Shown here: in pieces, positions 7,339-16,379 of the stretch
How the letters are laid out: every line of letters begins with the position of its first letter
How positions within the stretch are numbered: the first letter of the stretch is position 1
Assembly: GCF_020193655.1 (NCBI RefSeq)
Contig: NZ_JADYVE010000028.1
Span: 1-36,313 of the forward strand
Direction of reading: 5' to 3'
DNA from: Ensifer sp. IC3342
GTDB taxonomy: Bacteria; Pseudomonadota; Alphaproteobacteria; Rhizobiales; Rhizobiaceae
DNA length: 36,313 bases
Notes under the pieces: generated by a model
Seen by the model: the letters and a program-made list of their open reading frames with translations, nothing else
The model's database searches: none
Told to the model about the DNA's origin: nothing
Made by a program: the position numbers and the translations under genes

Positions 7339-8205
7339 ATGTCATTGACCAAATCCGTTTTAGTCCGTCCGCGGCGTGTCGCCATTGCTACAGGGTTCGC
7401 AGTGGTTGCTTGCCCTCTGTTCCAGGCACGCGCTGCCGACCTTTACGAGAGCAAGGCGGCCGCCATTCCTCCGTCGGAGAGCTTCGACAAAGGCCGCTTC
7501 GGTGGCTTACGCCAAAAGCTTTCCGACTGGGACGTCATGGTCGGCGCCGGAGCCATCTATGTGCCCAAATTCGAAGGATCGGACGAGTTTGAACTCGTCC
7601 CCATTCCTATGATCTCCGCAACCTTCGGTGATCGCGTCACCATCGATCCGGGCGGGCTGGCCGTCGACGTATGGGAGTCCAACGGTTTCAAGTTAACGGT
7701 GAAGGGCGGTTACGACATGGGAGGTGGGCGCGATGAAGACGATTCACCTCACCTTAAAGGCCTGGGCGACATCGACGCCGGCGCTGTCGTTGGAACGCAG
7801 ATCTCGTATGAACTGGGACCCATGGAACTTTATGCGTCTGTCGACAAGACGATTGGCGGCAGCGACGGTCTGCTCGGTGAAGTCGGAGCGAACATCTCCC
7901 ATCACTATGATCGCTTTATCCTTTCCGCGGGAGCATCGGCGACATTCGCCGATGACAACCATATGGAAAGCTACTTTGGGGTAACCGCTGCCCAGTCTGC
8001 ACGGTCAGGCTTGCGGCAATACGATGCAGGTGCGGGTCTCAAACGCGTCGACCTCGAAGCCTCCGTAACCTACATGGCGACGGAAAACTGGCTGGTCCGC
8101 GGCCAGGCAGGTGTCGGCTTCCTGACCGGCGACGCGAAGGACAGCCCCATCGTTCAGGACGATGTGCAGCCCTCGGCAATGTTGGTCGTGGGTTACAAGT
8201 TCTAG
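7339..8205 (+). CDS. MipA/OmpV family outer-membrane protein
   Basis: The 288-residue protein has a signal peptide ending at about residue 32 (CPLFQARA-ADLYES). The rest is beta-rich with alternating Gly and aromatic residues, including WDVMVGAGAIYVPKFEGSDE, an early segment of MipA/OmpV proteins. It ends with the outer-membrane type terminus LVVGYKF. These proteins form small barrels in the outer membrane; some are scaffolds for murein enzymes, others are tied to antibiotic or metal stress. AGGAG precedes the ATG by about 10 bases. It is divergent from the two-component genes and in many genomes such barrels are controlled by the adjacent system (inference here). Confidence 0.88.
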   Translation: MSLTKSVLVRPRRVAIATGFAVVACPLFQARAADLYESKAAAIPPSESFDKGRFGGLRQKLSDWDVMVGAGAIYVPKFEGSDEFELVPIPMISATFGDRVTIDPGGLAVDVWESNGFKLTVKGGYDMGGGRDEDDSPHLKGLGDIDAGAVVGTQISYELGPMELYASVDKTIGGSDGLLGEVGANISHHYDRFILSAGASATFADDNHMESYFGVTAAQSARSGLRQYDAGAGLKRVDLEASVTYMATENWLVRGQAGVGFLTGDAKDSPIVQDDVQPSAMLVVGYKF

Positions 8206-8234
8206 GAGAACAGCAGGCCACGACCTGCCGCGTT

Positions 8235-8410
8235 CCTCTCCCAGCCCCCTTGAGCATCCGAACCACGTGACGCCCCGCATCCTTGAGCGCGGCGGTCGGA
8301 TCGTGGCAAAGGCCCTCCAGGCGCGCGAGCAATAGCACGCGCTGCTTTTGGCCGCCGGACAGTTTTCCGGGCAAGTGATCGATAGACTGGCAAGTCTGAT
8401 AGATCGAGGA
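8235..8410 (-). pseudogene. Remnant of an ABC transporter ATPase (signature region)
   Basis: The minus strand contains an exact ABC signature, LSGGQKQRV (8336-8362), preceded by IDHLPGK and followed by LLLARLEGLCHDPTAALKDA. The Walker A and Walker B motifs are not present, no start is seen, and the sequence after the signature does not line up with DEPTSALD apart from a possible DPTAAL echo. It is read as a short decayed relic lying between the MipA-like and patatin genes. The nine-residue match is unlikely to be chance, but the boundaries are approximate. Confidence 0.4.
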
Positions 8411-8551
8411 TGAGAACTCGGCGCATCCGCCCGTTCGAGCGGCACTGAAGCGCAACCTCCAATTGTCGACCAAAGCAACGAGAGGAAAGCGGAGGAAAAA
8501 CTCGGTTGAATGCCTGCCAGTGTCCTCTTCAGTGAACGAAGGCCGGTGCGG

Positions 8552-9721
8552 CTACCGCCACTGCGCCGTCTGTGCGGCTGTCGGCGTGTCGGTGAACGAC
8601 GGCCTGTCTTTCCACAGGCCGCCGCTTGCCATTTTTGCATACCCCAAGTTGTACACCGCGCGCATGTAATTGGTATTGAATGGATCGGTCATGTCGTAGG
8701 CAACCTGCACATCGATCGAAGCCATCCGAAACCGAATGCCGGTTTTCTTGGCGTAGGCGTAGGTGGCCAATAGCGCGCTACGCGTCTGTGCCTTGATGAG
8801 GAATGAACTCGCCCTCGCCATGACCACGAACGTATTGTTCGTGGTCATGGCGAATTCCGGCATGAGGGCGTTGTTGACGAGAATGTACATGTTGAACTTA
8901 GGCCCCCTGGGCCATTCGCCCTCTTCCGCATTGGCAATCCAACCCTCCGGGATCGTCAGGATCTGGGACGCCGCACCTCCGTCGGAGTGCATTTCCTCAA
9001 ACATCCGTCCACCGGCTGTGGCCTTGATTAGCACAGCGGGGTAGAGGCCCGGGATGCTGGCCGACGCGATGATGATATCCTGGAACAGTTTCAGCGCGTC
9101 AGGCTGTTGGTTGTCGGCGATGGCACCCATGTTCCAGATCACCGCTCTTTGGGAATCGAGGTTCGAGGTCAAAACGAGCAAGCGCCGTCCTTTACGATGC
9201 TCCGCGGCGATCCTCGCCAGTGTCTCGCGCGTCAAATACCGTTCGACCATTTTCCGAAGCGGTTCCTGCTTGAGGAGACTTGCGCCCAGCAGGCCCTTGG
9301 GCAGAAATTTCACGTCGACCAACTCTTGGGCGACGCCGCTCGTATAGAGATCGACGAGGGCCTTGTCGTAGGCCGGCCCGAGAAAGGCATAAGGCGCGAT
9401 CAACGCACCCGTGCTGACACCGCTGACCATGTCGAATTCGGGCCGCTCCCCCTTGTCCGACCAGGCCTTCAGCGCTCCGACACTGAACGCGCCCCCGGCA
9501 CCTCCGCCCGACAATACGAGATAGTTGATTTCCTTGTGTCTCAGGACAGGAAGCCAAGCACGTCCCTCGGGCAGACTCCCGCTCGAATCCGCGTACATGC
9601 GAATATCGCCAAACCCCTCGACACTGGCTGACGATGCGGCTTTTGTTCCGTAAGGAATACGGTCCGGCGCCATACAACCAGCAAGGAACGCCAGCATGAG
9701 GATAGCCAACGGTCGAGGCAT
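8552..9721 (-). CDS. Patatin-like phospholipase, predicted lipoprotein
   Basis: The 389-residue product opens MPRPLAILMLAFLAGCMAPD, a lipoprotein signal with lipobox LAGC and Cys16. The patatin domain shows the oxyanion loop SGGGAGGAFSVGAL (71-84), the nucleophile elbow GVSTG with Ser103, and the second dyad residue Asp247 in SDGG. It should be a serine lipase or acyl hydrolase anchored to the envelope, acting on phospholipid or similar lipids. The ATG at 9721 is chosen over an upstream frame start at 9838 because it gives the lipobox and has AGAGG about 8 bases before. It is divergent from the RND pump operon. A long perfect inverted repeat lies inside the gene. Confidence 0.88.
   Translation of the reverse strand: MPRPLAILMLAFLAGCMAPDRIPYGTKAASSASVEGFGDIRMYADSSGSLPEGRAWLPVLRHKEINYLVLSGGGAGGAFSVGALKAWSDKGERPEFDMVSGVSTGALIAPYAFLGPAYDKALVDLYTSGVAQELVDVKFLPKGLLGASLLKQEPLRKMVERYLTRETLARIAAEHRKGRRLLVLTSNLDSQRAVIWNMGAIADNQQPDALKLFQDIIIASASIPGLYPAVLIKATAGGRMFEEMHSDGGAASQILTIPEGWIANAEEGEWPRGPKFNMYILVNNALMPEFAMTTNNTFVVMARASSFLIKAQTRSALLATYAYAKKTGIRFRMASIDVQVAYDMTDPFNTNYMRAVYNLGYAKMASGGLWKDRPSFTDTPTAAQTAQWR
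8815..8853. repeat. 17-base perfect inverted repeat within the patatin gene
   Basis: TCGCCATGACCACGAAC (8815-8831) is the exact reverse complement of 8837-8853, with a 5-base spacer GTATT. It lies in the coding sequence (protein AMTTNNTFVVMA) and would form a very stable hairpin in the transcript. Confidence 0.85.
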
Positions 9722-9958
9722 ATCTATTGCCTCTTTCCACCGTTCCGACGACACATCAAAAGTGTCCGCCAGCCGTCCAGCAGCCTCCGTGAATACCGCT
9801 TCCGCTCCGAAGCCTGTTCGCCCGACTTTGTAGTTCACTGCCAGATTCCTTCGAGATCGTCTCTGGCGGAACTAATTCCGATTCTATCGTTGGTTTGGGT
9901 TTGCTCTTGTTAAGAGTTGTTTCGCGCGGGAGCCACGCCGAATATACGGATACCCGAG

Positions 9959-9977
9959 CACTTCGGGAGCCGAAGTG
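9959..9977. repeat. 8-base inverted repeat before the RND operon
   Basis: CACTTCGG (9959-9966) and CCGAAGTG (9970-9977) flank GAG. It lies in the 364-base gap between the divergent patatin and pump genes, about 110 bases before the pump operon start. It could be a regulator site or a hairpin of the leader. Confidence 0.5.
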
Positions 9978-10010
9978 TCCATCTGCCCGGCAAACGCGCC
10001 TGACATGAAA

Positions 10011-10034
10011 CTTAATCTATCTTAATCGATCTTC
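10011..10034 (+). promoter_or_regulatory. 10-base tandem direct repeats before the RND operon
   Basis: CTTAATCTAT, CTTAATCGAT and a partial CTTC follow one another with an exact 10-base period about 50-75 bases before the first pump gene. OmpR/PhoB-type regulators bind such one-turn tandem repeats. The two-component system at 4681-6812 is the natural candidate (inference). Confidence 0.45.
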
Positions 10035-10085
10035 GACCCGGCCTCACATTCGATCCGCTACATCCCATGCAGGAAAGTATGGGAC

Positions 10086-11522
10086 GTGAGTACAATAATG
10101 AAGGCGGGCTACTGTAGAATCGTCGACATCGGCAGCATTGCGGCCTGGCTAGTCGTCTCAGGCTGCACGGCCGTAGCCGATCTCAAGAAACCCGACGTTG
10201 AGATCGCAAATGTCTGGCATGCGACTTCCCCGCATGGCGGCCGGACCAGCGATCTTGTGTCCTGGTGGTCGACTTTCGACGACCCGTCGCTGACAACCCT
10301 CATCGCACTGGCGCAATCCGAAAGCCCCGGACTCGAAGCCGCAGCAGCCGAGATCGAAGGCGCCCGTGCCACGCTGGCGTCCGCACATTCGAACCTTTTT
10401 CCGGGGCTCAGCGGCTCGGCTTCGCTCACGCGCTCGGGTGCCGGCGGCAACGATGCCAGCGAAGTTGCGGCCTCCACGATGACGAGCGGCAGCCTCGACG
10501 CCTCCTGGGAGATCGATCTCCTCGGCAAGACGCGGCAGAAAAGCGAGGCAGCACGGCTTAGGGTTGACGAAAGGCTCGCCGATTGGCACGGCGCGCGCGT
10601 ATCGCTCGCCGCCGAGGTGGCGGATCATTATGTGCAATACCGTGCCTGCCGGCAGCTAGAGCGGACTTATGGCGCCGAAGTAGCCTCGCAGCGCGAGACG
10701 ATCCGGGCAAGCGACACGGCGGCGGCCTCTGGCTTCACGTCGAGCAGCGATCTTGCATTGGCGCGGGCGAGTGCTGCGTACTCCGCCTCGACACTGACCG
10801 CCCAGCGTGCCGAATGCGAGCTTCTGGTCAAGTCGCTCGCCCGTCTTAGCGGCGGCGACGAGCCTCGTCTCCGTGACCTTCTGGCGAAGGGCAAGCAGGA
10901 AATTCCGACGCCGAAGACCTTCAACGTCGCGGCCGTGCCGGCCGATGCCCTGCGGCAACGCCCTGACATCAACGGGCTGGAGCTCGAGGTCGCTGCTTCG
11001 CTCGCCGAGGTCGGAGCGGCCAAAGCCGATCTCTATCCGAGCCTCAGCCTCGGCGGCTCGTTGACGATCGGCAGTTCTTCGCTGACGGGAACTTCGGCGC
11101 CCTGGTCCTTCGGCCCCGCCCTCTCGATCCCCCTCTTCGACGGAGGCTCGCGCCACGCGGCGGTGGCAAGCGCGGAAGCCGCCTTCGATGTGGCGGTGGC
11201 GGCCTACAAATCAGGCGTGCTGGATGCAGTCGCGGAAGTCGAAACCGCGCTCCTGCGGATCGACAGCACGCGACGGCGCATCGGCGACGCCACGCTCGCG
11301 GCGCGCAACTACCGCGCCTATTTCAAAACTGTGGATTCGAACTGGAGGGCGGGAGGTGCGAGCCTTCTCGACCGCGAGGACGCCCGGCGTTCGGCTCAAT
11401 CGGCAGAAATCGCGCTCATCGAGATCCGTCGCGACGCGGTGCGCTACTGGATCGCACTCTACAAGGCACTCGGTGGCGATTGGGATGCGAGCACCATCGC
11501 CCTGGGCAATGACCAGAAATGA
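10086..11522 (+). CDS. RND efflux outer-membrane factor (NodT/OprM family)
   Basis: The 478-residue protein has a lipoprotein-like signal (WLVVSGCTAV, Cys about 27). The two repeated outer-membrane efflux domains show WWSTFDDPSL, ASWEIDLLGKTRQKSEA and LRQRPDI/SLGGSLTIGSSS motifs. As a trimer it forms the outer-membrane channel and periplasmic tunnel of a tripartite pump. The GTG at 10086 is chosen because AGGAAAG lies about 8 bases upstream; an ATG at 10098 in frame is an alternative. It is first in a three-gene operon and its stop overlaps the adaptor start by ATGA. Having the outer-membrane gene first is less common than adaptor first. Confidence 0.92.
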   Translation: MSTIMKAGYCRIVDIGSIAAWLVVSGCTAVADLKKPDVEIANVWHATSPHGGRTSDLVSWWSTFDDPSLTTLIALAQSESPGLEAAAAEIEGARATLASAHSNLFPGLSGSASLTRSGAGGNDASEVAASTMTSGSLDASWEIDLLGKTRQKSEAARLRVDERLADWHGARVSLAAEVADHYVQYRACRQLERTYGAEVASQRETIRASDTAAASGFTSSSDLALARASAAYSASTLTAQRAECELLVKSLARLSGGDEPRLRDLLAKGKQEIPTPKTFNVAAVPADALRQRPDINGLELEVAASLAEVGAAKADLYPSLSLGGSLTIGSSSLTGTSAPWSFGPALSIPLFDGGSRHAAVASAEAAFDVAVAAYKSGVLDAVAEVETALLRIDSTRRRIGDATLAARNYRAYFKTVDSNWRAGGASLLDREDARRSAQSAEIALIEIRRDAVRYWIALYKALGGDWDASTIALGNDQK

Positions 11523-12640
11523 TCGAAAGGAAACCAGCTCTGATGCGAGCGAGACCCATTCTTGTTGCTCTATTCCTCGGGGTGAACCTTGTTACCGTTG
11601 CGGAGCCAGTGCTCGCGCAACAGAACGAGACGCCAGCGCTCACCGTGGCCGTAGCAAAGCCTGCCGAACGCCGTTGGCCTAAGATCGTACCGGCCAGCGG
11701 TTGGCTGAAACCCTGGCATGAGGCGATCATCGCCGCGGAAATCGATGGCTTGCGTGTGACCGATGTTCTTGTCGATGTCGGCTCACTCGTCTTGAAGGGT
11801 CAACCCCTCGTCCGGCTTGCCGATGAATCCGTGCGTGCCGACCTGCGTAATCAGGAGGCGGTGCTGGCAAGCGCCAGGGCCGACCTCGCCAAAGCGCGGG
11901 CAAATGCCGACCGGGCGCGCAAGGTGCGGGGAAGCGGCGCGCTTTCGGAGGAGAGAGTCAGCGAATATCTGATCGCTGAACAGACGGCGGTCGCGGGAGT
12001 GGAAGCCGCCGAGGCCTTGCTTGAAAGCCAGAAGATCAAGCTCGCCAAGGCAACGATCCTGGCCGCGGATGACGGGCTGATCACCGCCCGCTCCGCCCAG
12101 CTCGGCGCCGTCGTCTCCTCCGGCACGGAACTGTTCCGACTCAATCGCCAGCAACGTGTCGAGTGGCAGGCGGAAGTGTCCGCACGCTATTTGCCACGCA
12201 TCAGGGAAGGCCTGACCGCCACGATCGTTGGTCCTGGCGATCGGCGCATCAAGGGGACCATTCGGCTGGTCGGCCCGACGGTCAGCACGGATACGGGTCG
12301 GGCACTCGTCTACGTCTCGCTGCCGGCCGCGTCGCGCCCGCCCATTGGCCTTTACGTCACCGGCCAGATCGAGCTTGAGACCACGGCGGCGCTCACCGTG
12401 CCCGAGACGGCGCTCGTCCTGCGTGACGGTATCGCTTACGTCTTCACCGTGGGTAAAGACGAACGCGCGTCACGCGTTCGTGTGGAAACCGGCCGTCGCA
12501 ATGGGAGCGAAGTGGAAATCCTCTCGGGCATCGACCGCTCGACCGACGTCGTTATGACGGGCGGCGCTTTCCTGTCGGACAGGGCGTTGATCCGGTTGGC
12601 GGGAGACGCGCTCGTGCAGCTAGAGCGAGAATCGCGATGA
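11519..12640 (+). CDS. RND efflux periplasmic adaptor (membrane fusion protein)
   Basis: The 373-residue protein has an N-terminal signal segment (about 10-32). The half lipoyl motif ASGWLKPWHEAIIAAEIDG is followed by a coiled-coil hairpin (EAVLASARADLAKARANADR), then the second lipoyl half, beta-barrel and membrane-proximal domains. It links the inner-membrane pump to the outer-membrane channel. The start overlaps the preceding gene by four bases (ATGA) and its own stop overlaps the pump gene the same way, so all three are translationally coupled. Substrates cannot be told from sequence. Confidence 0.92.
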   Translation: MIERKPALMRARPILVALFLGVNLVTVAEPVLAQQNETPALTVAVAKPAERRWPKIVPASGWLKPWHEAIIAAEIDGLRVTDVLVDVGSLVLKGQPLVRLADESVRADLRNQEAVLASARADLAKARANADRARKVRGSGALSEERVSEYLIAEQTAVAGVEAAEALLESQKIKLAKATILAADDGLITARSAQLGAVVSSGTELFRLNRQQRVEWQAEVSARYLPRIREGLTATIVGPGDRRIKGTIRLVGPTVSTDTGRALVYVSLPAASRPPIGLYVTGQIELETTAALTVPETALVLRDGIAYVFTVGKDERASRVRVETGRRNGSEVEILSGIDRSTDVVMTGGAFLSDRALIRLAGDALVQLERESR

Positions 12641-15600
12641 ACTTTTCCGCCTTGTCGATCCGCAATCCCGTTCCCGCCATACTCCTGTTCATCCTGCTGA
12701 CTGTCGGCGGCCTGCTCGCCTTCGACCGGCTCGCGGTTCAGAACTTTCCCGACATGAACCTGCCGATGATCGAAGTCAGCGCCACGCTTGAAGGTGCCGC
12801 ACCGGCCCAACTCGAAGCGGAAGTCGCGCGCAAGATCGAGGACAGGCTCGCCTCGCTGAGCCTCCTCGACCACATCACGACGACGATCACGGACGGGACG
12901 GTATCCATCAGCGTTTCCTTCAAGCTGGAGAAGGACGGCCAGGAAGCACTAAACGAGGTACGCAATGCTATCGACAGCGCGAGCGGTGACCTGCCCCCGG
13001 CGATGCAGACGCCGAGCGTGACAAATGTAACCGTGCAGGGCTCCCCTCTCCTCACCTACGCGGTGCGCTCTACCCGCCTCAACGAGACTGAACTTTCCTG
13101 GTTCGTCGACAATGACATGACGAAGACCTTGCTCTCCCTGTCCGGCGTTGGCGACGTCAGCCGGATCGGCGGCATAGATCGCGAGATACATGTTGATCTC
13201 AACCCCCAGCTCATGAACTCGCTGGGTCTGAGTGCTGCAACCGTTTCCTCACAGCTCAAATCCGTGCAGTCGGACGCGTCGGGCGGTCGGGCCGAAATCG
13301 GCGGCGGCAAGCAGGCGATCCGAACGCTCGGCGCGGTTTCCTCGATCGAGGAACTAAAGGCGCTCGCAATCCCGCTTCCGAGTGGCGCGCTGGTACGGCT
13401 GGACGAAATCGGCACGGTGACGGACAGCTTTGCCGACAGGTCGTCGTTCGCCTATCTCGATGGCGAGCCGGTGATCGCCGTTCAGGTCAAGCGATTAAAC
13501 GGGTTTTCGGACACCGGCGTCGCGGCCGCCATAGAAGCGGCCATGCAGGACTTTGCTGCCGCCAACCCAGATGTCGAGATCGTCCAAGCCTACAGCACGG
13601 TCGGGCCGATCGTCGAAAACTACGATGGCTCCATGCACATGCTCTACGAGGGGGCCATCCTCGCAGTCGTCGTGGTCTGGCTCTTCCTGCGCGATTGGCG
13701 GGCCACTTTTCTCTCGGCGGTGGCGCTGCCGCTCTCGGTCATCCCGACCTTCCTTGTAACGTATCTGGCGGATTTCAGCCTCAACACGGTGACGCTGCTC
13801 GCGCTCTCGCTCGTGGTCGGCATCCTGGTCGACGATGCCATCGTAGAGATTGAGAACATCGCGCGCCATCTGCAAATGGGTAAAACGCCGAAGGAGGCTG
13901 CGCTCGAAGCTGCCGATGAAATCGGCCTTGCCGTCATCGCCACGACCTTGACGCTCGTCGCGGTCTTCTTGCCGACCGCCTTCATGAGCGGCATTCCGGG
14001 CCTGATCTTCCGGCAGTTCGGCGTGACGGCAGCCGTGGCGGTACTCGCCTCACTGGTCGTCGCGCGGCTGCTCACGCCGATGATGGCAGCGTTCATGATG
14101 AAGGCGCATCCCGTCGAGGCCAAGGATGGCCGGATCATGCGCGCCTACATGGCCGTCATCAAAACCGGCCTGCACCATCGCAAGCTGACCATCCTCGGCG
14201 TCTGCCTGTTCCTTGGGCTCTCCCTCTCGACGATTCCCATGCTCAGCACCGGTTTCCTTCCTCCATCGGATGACGCTCAGACGCAGGTCACCCTAACGCT
14301 GCAACCCGGCAGCACACTCGAACAAACGGACGCGATCACGCGGCGAGCGGCGGATATTGTCTCCGGTCTGCCGGACGTCACACGCGTGTTCTCCGCCGTT
14401 GGAAGCGCCTCGTCGGGCGACCTGATCGATTCCTCGGCGACCGTCGATACGGCGACCGCCTCGCTCGTAATCGATCTGGAGAAGATCGGCGAACGCAGCC
14501 GCAAGCAGGCCGAGATCGAAAACGACATCCGGCAGGCGCTCTCCGTTCTCCCAGGCGCCAGGATCGAGGTGGGCGCGGGCGGCCATGGCACGAGGCTGGA
14601 CATCACGCTCGCCAGCGACGATGCCGACGCGCTCGACCAGGCGACCGCCGCGCTCGAAGAGCAACTGCGCACCCTCCAGGGCATCGGAGCGGTAACCTCC
14701 AGTGCCTCGCTGCAGGCCCCGGAAATCCAGATCGTCCCGGATCTCGGCCGCGCCGCCGCCCTCGGCGTCACGGCAGAAGCGATTTCCGAGGCGGTTCGCG
14801 TGGCGACGAACGGCGACTATTCCTCCGCGCTTGCCAAGCTCAACTTGCCGCAACGCCAGCTTCCGATCCGCGTCCGATTCGATCCGAGAAGCCGGATGGC
14901 ACTCGACGACATCGCCAATCTCCGTGTTGCCGGCATCAGGGGCAGCGTCGATCTCGCCTCGGTCGCCGACGTCCGCATCGGCGGCAGCCCGTCGGAGATC
15001 AGCCGCATCGACCGCTCGCAAAACGTCACGTTATCGGTCGAGCTCAACGGCCGCATCCTGGGTGACGTCTATCGCGAGGCGCAGGCACTGCCGGCCATCC
15101 AGAACTTTCCGGATGGGGTCCGGCTCGTTGAGCAGGGGGAACTGGAGCGCAGTTCCGAACTCTTTGATAACTTCGCCATCGCCATGGCGATCGGGGTGTT
15201 CTGCATCTATGCCGTGCTCGTTTTGCTCTTTCATGACTTCCTTCAGCCGTTGACGATTCTGATGGCGCTTCCGCTGTCGCTCGGCGGCGCTCTGCTGCCG
15301 CTGGTGCTGACCGGCACGAGCTTCTCGATGCCGGTGCTGATCGGTCTCCTCATGCTGATGGGCGTCGTGACCAAGAACTCGATCCTGCTGGTCGAGTACG
15401 CGATCATGTCGCGGCGCGGCGGCATGTCTCGGTTCGACGCCGTCGTCGATGCCTGCCACAAGCGGGCGCGTCCAATCGTGATGACGACTATCGCCATGAG
15501 CGGCGGCATGTTTCCGGTGGCCTTGAGCCTTAGTGGGGGCGATGCGAGTTTCCGGCAACCGATGGCGATCGTCGTGATCGGCGGCCTGCTGACCTCCACG

Positions 15601-15723
15601 GTCCTCAGCCTCGTTGTCATCCCCATTATCTTCACCTTGGTCGATGACTTCCTGCTGCTTCTCAAGCGGATCGTCCAAGGAAGACAAGATGAGGCACCGC
15701 CTGCGCTCAAATCCTCCGAATAA
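12637..15723 (+). CDS. RND family multidrug efflux pump (HAE1 type)
   Basis: The 1028-residue protein has the full RND layout. It has an N-terminal helix (MNFSALSIRNPVPAILLFIL), a first large periplasmic loop, and a central helix bundle with the proton-relay pair Asp399-Asp400 in GILVDDAIVEIENI. The second periplasmic loop and last helix bundle (PVLIGLLMLMGVVTKNSILL) follow. The length equals that of AcrB-like pumps. It exports hydrophobic compounds or lipids from the periplasm using the proton gradient. It is the third gene of the operon, with a four-base overlap with the adaptor. The methyltransferase-like gene follows after 26 bases. Confidence 0.95.
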   Translation: MNFSALSIRNPVPAILLFILLTVGGLLAFDRLAVQNFPDMNLPMIEVSATLEGAAPAQLEAEVARKIEDRLASLSLLDHITTTITDGTVSISVSFKLEKDGQEALNEVRNAIDSASGDLPPAMQTPSVTNVTVQGSPLLTYAVRSTRLNETELSWFVDNDMTKTLLSLSGVGDVSRIGGIDREIHVDLNPQLMNSLGLSAATVSSQLKSVQSDASGGRAEIGGGKQAIRTLGAVSSIEELKALAIPLPSGALVRLDEIGTVTDSFADRSSFAYLDGEPVIAVQVKRLNGFSDTGVAAAIEAAMQDFAAANPDVEIVQAYSTVGPIVENYDGSMHMLYEGAILAVVVVWLFLRDWRATFLSAVALPLSVIPTFLVTYLADFSLNTVTLLALSLVVGILVDDAIVEIENIARHLQMGKTPKEAALEAADEIGLAVIATTLTLVAVFLPTAFMSGIPGLIFRQFGVTAAVAVLASLVVARLLTPMMAAFMMKAHPVEAKDGRIMRAYMAVIKTGLHHRKLTILGVCLFLGLSLSTIPMLSTGFLPPSDDAQTQVTLTLQPGSTLEQTDAITRRAADIVSGLPDVTRVFSAVGSASSGDLIDSSATVDTATASLVIDLEKIGERSRKQAEIENDIRQALSVLPGARIEVGAGGHGTRLDITLASDDADALDQATAALEEQLRTLQGIGAVTSSASLQAPEIQIVPDLGRAAALGVTAEAISEAVRVATNGDYSSALAKLNLPQRQLPIRVRFDPRSRMALDDIANLRVAGIRGSVDLASVADVRIGGSPSEISRIDRSQNVTLSVELNGRILGDVYREAQALPAIQNFPDGVRLVEQGELERSSELFDNFAIAMAIGVFCIYAVLVLLFHDFLQPLTILMALPLSLGGALLPLVLTGTSFSMPVLIGLLMLMGVVTKNSILLVEYAIMSRRGGMSRFDAVVDACHKRARPIVMTTIAMSGGMFPVALSLSGGDASFRQPMAIVVIGGLLTSTVLSLVVIPIIFTLVDDFLLLLKRIVQGRQDEAPPALKSSE

Positions 15724-15749
15724 TTCAAGTCTTTCACGGATGTAGATCA

Positions 15750-16379
15750 ATGACCCACTCTGCAACACCCCCGGAGCGGCCATTCAGACAGAAGCTGAGA
15801 ATTCTTCTGCTCTGGGCGCTGGCGGCGGCCTTCATCATCCTCAATCTCGTCAGCCGCCCCGTCCGCCCAGGCTATAGCCTGCTCGAAAGTATTCTTGAGC
15901 AGACCGGAACATTTCTGGTCATCGTTGGGGTAATCGGGCGGATTTGGTCAATCCTCTACGTAGGCGGAAGAAAGAATTCCGAGCTCGTGACCCAAGGCCC
16001 TTACTCGATCACCCGCAACCCGCTTTACTTCTTTTCTCTGCTGGCGATCTTCGGAGTTGGGCTGGTCTTCGGTTCAATTCTGGTAGCGGCATCCTTCACA
16101 ATTCTGGCGTATTTCATTTTCTTGTACACCGCGAACCGAGAGGCGGCATATCTATCGCATGTCTTCGGTAAGGAGTTCGACGACTACGCCCGTTGCACCC
16201 CGCTGTTTTGGCCGGATTTGTCAGGTTTCCAATGGGGCCCGGAACGGAACTTTTCGCCCAATGCACTGCGAGTGACCATGCGAGACGCGCTCTTCATGGT
16301 GGCGCTAGTGCCGATTTCCGAGTTCTTCGAGTACCTCCACAACCAAGGCTATTTGTTGGCCGCGGTCACCCTCCCCTGA
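15750..16379 (+). CDS. Isoprenylcysteine carboxyl methyltransferase-like membrane protein
   Basis: The 209-residue protein has about five hydrophobic segments. It carries the conserved C-terminal signature of the ICMT/PEMT families, LVTQGPYSITRNPLYFFSLL and later the acidic region NREAAYLSHVFGKEFDDYAR. Bacterial members are membrane methyltransferases, often with lipid or unknown substrates. It follows the pump gene by 26 bases and may be its fourth cistron, suggesting lipid modification linked to the envelope function (inference). No strong ribosome site is seen before ATG 15750. The last 40 residues form an extra helix beyond the usual end. Confidence 0.8.
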   Translation: MTHSATPPERPFRQKLRILLLWALAAAFIILNLVSRPVRPGYSLLESILEQTGTFLVIVGVIGRIWSILYVGGRKNSELVTQGPYSITRNPLYFFSLLAIFGVGLVFGSILVAASFTILAYFIFLYTANREAAYLSHVFGKEFDDYARCTPLFWPDLSGFQWGPERNFSPNALRVTMRDALFMVALVPISEFFEYLHNQGYLLAAVTLP

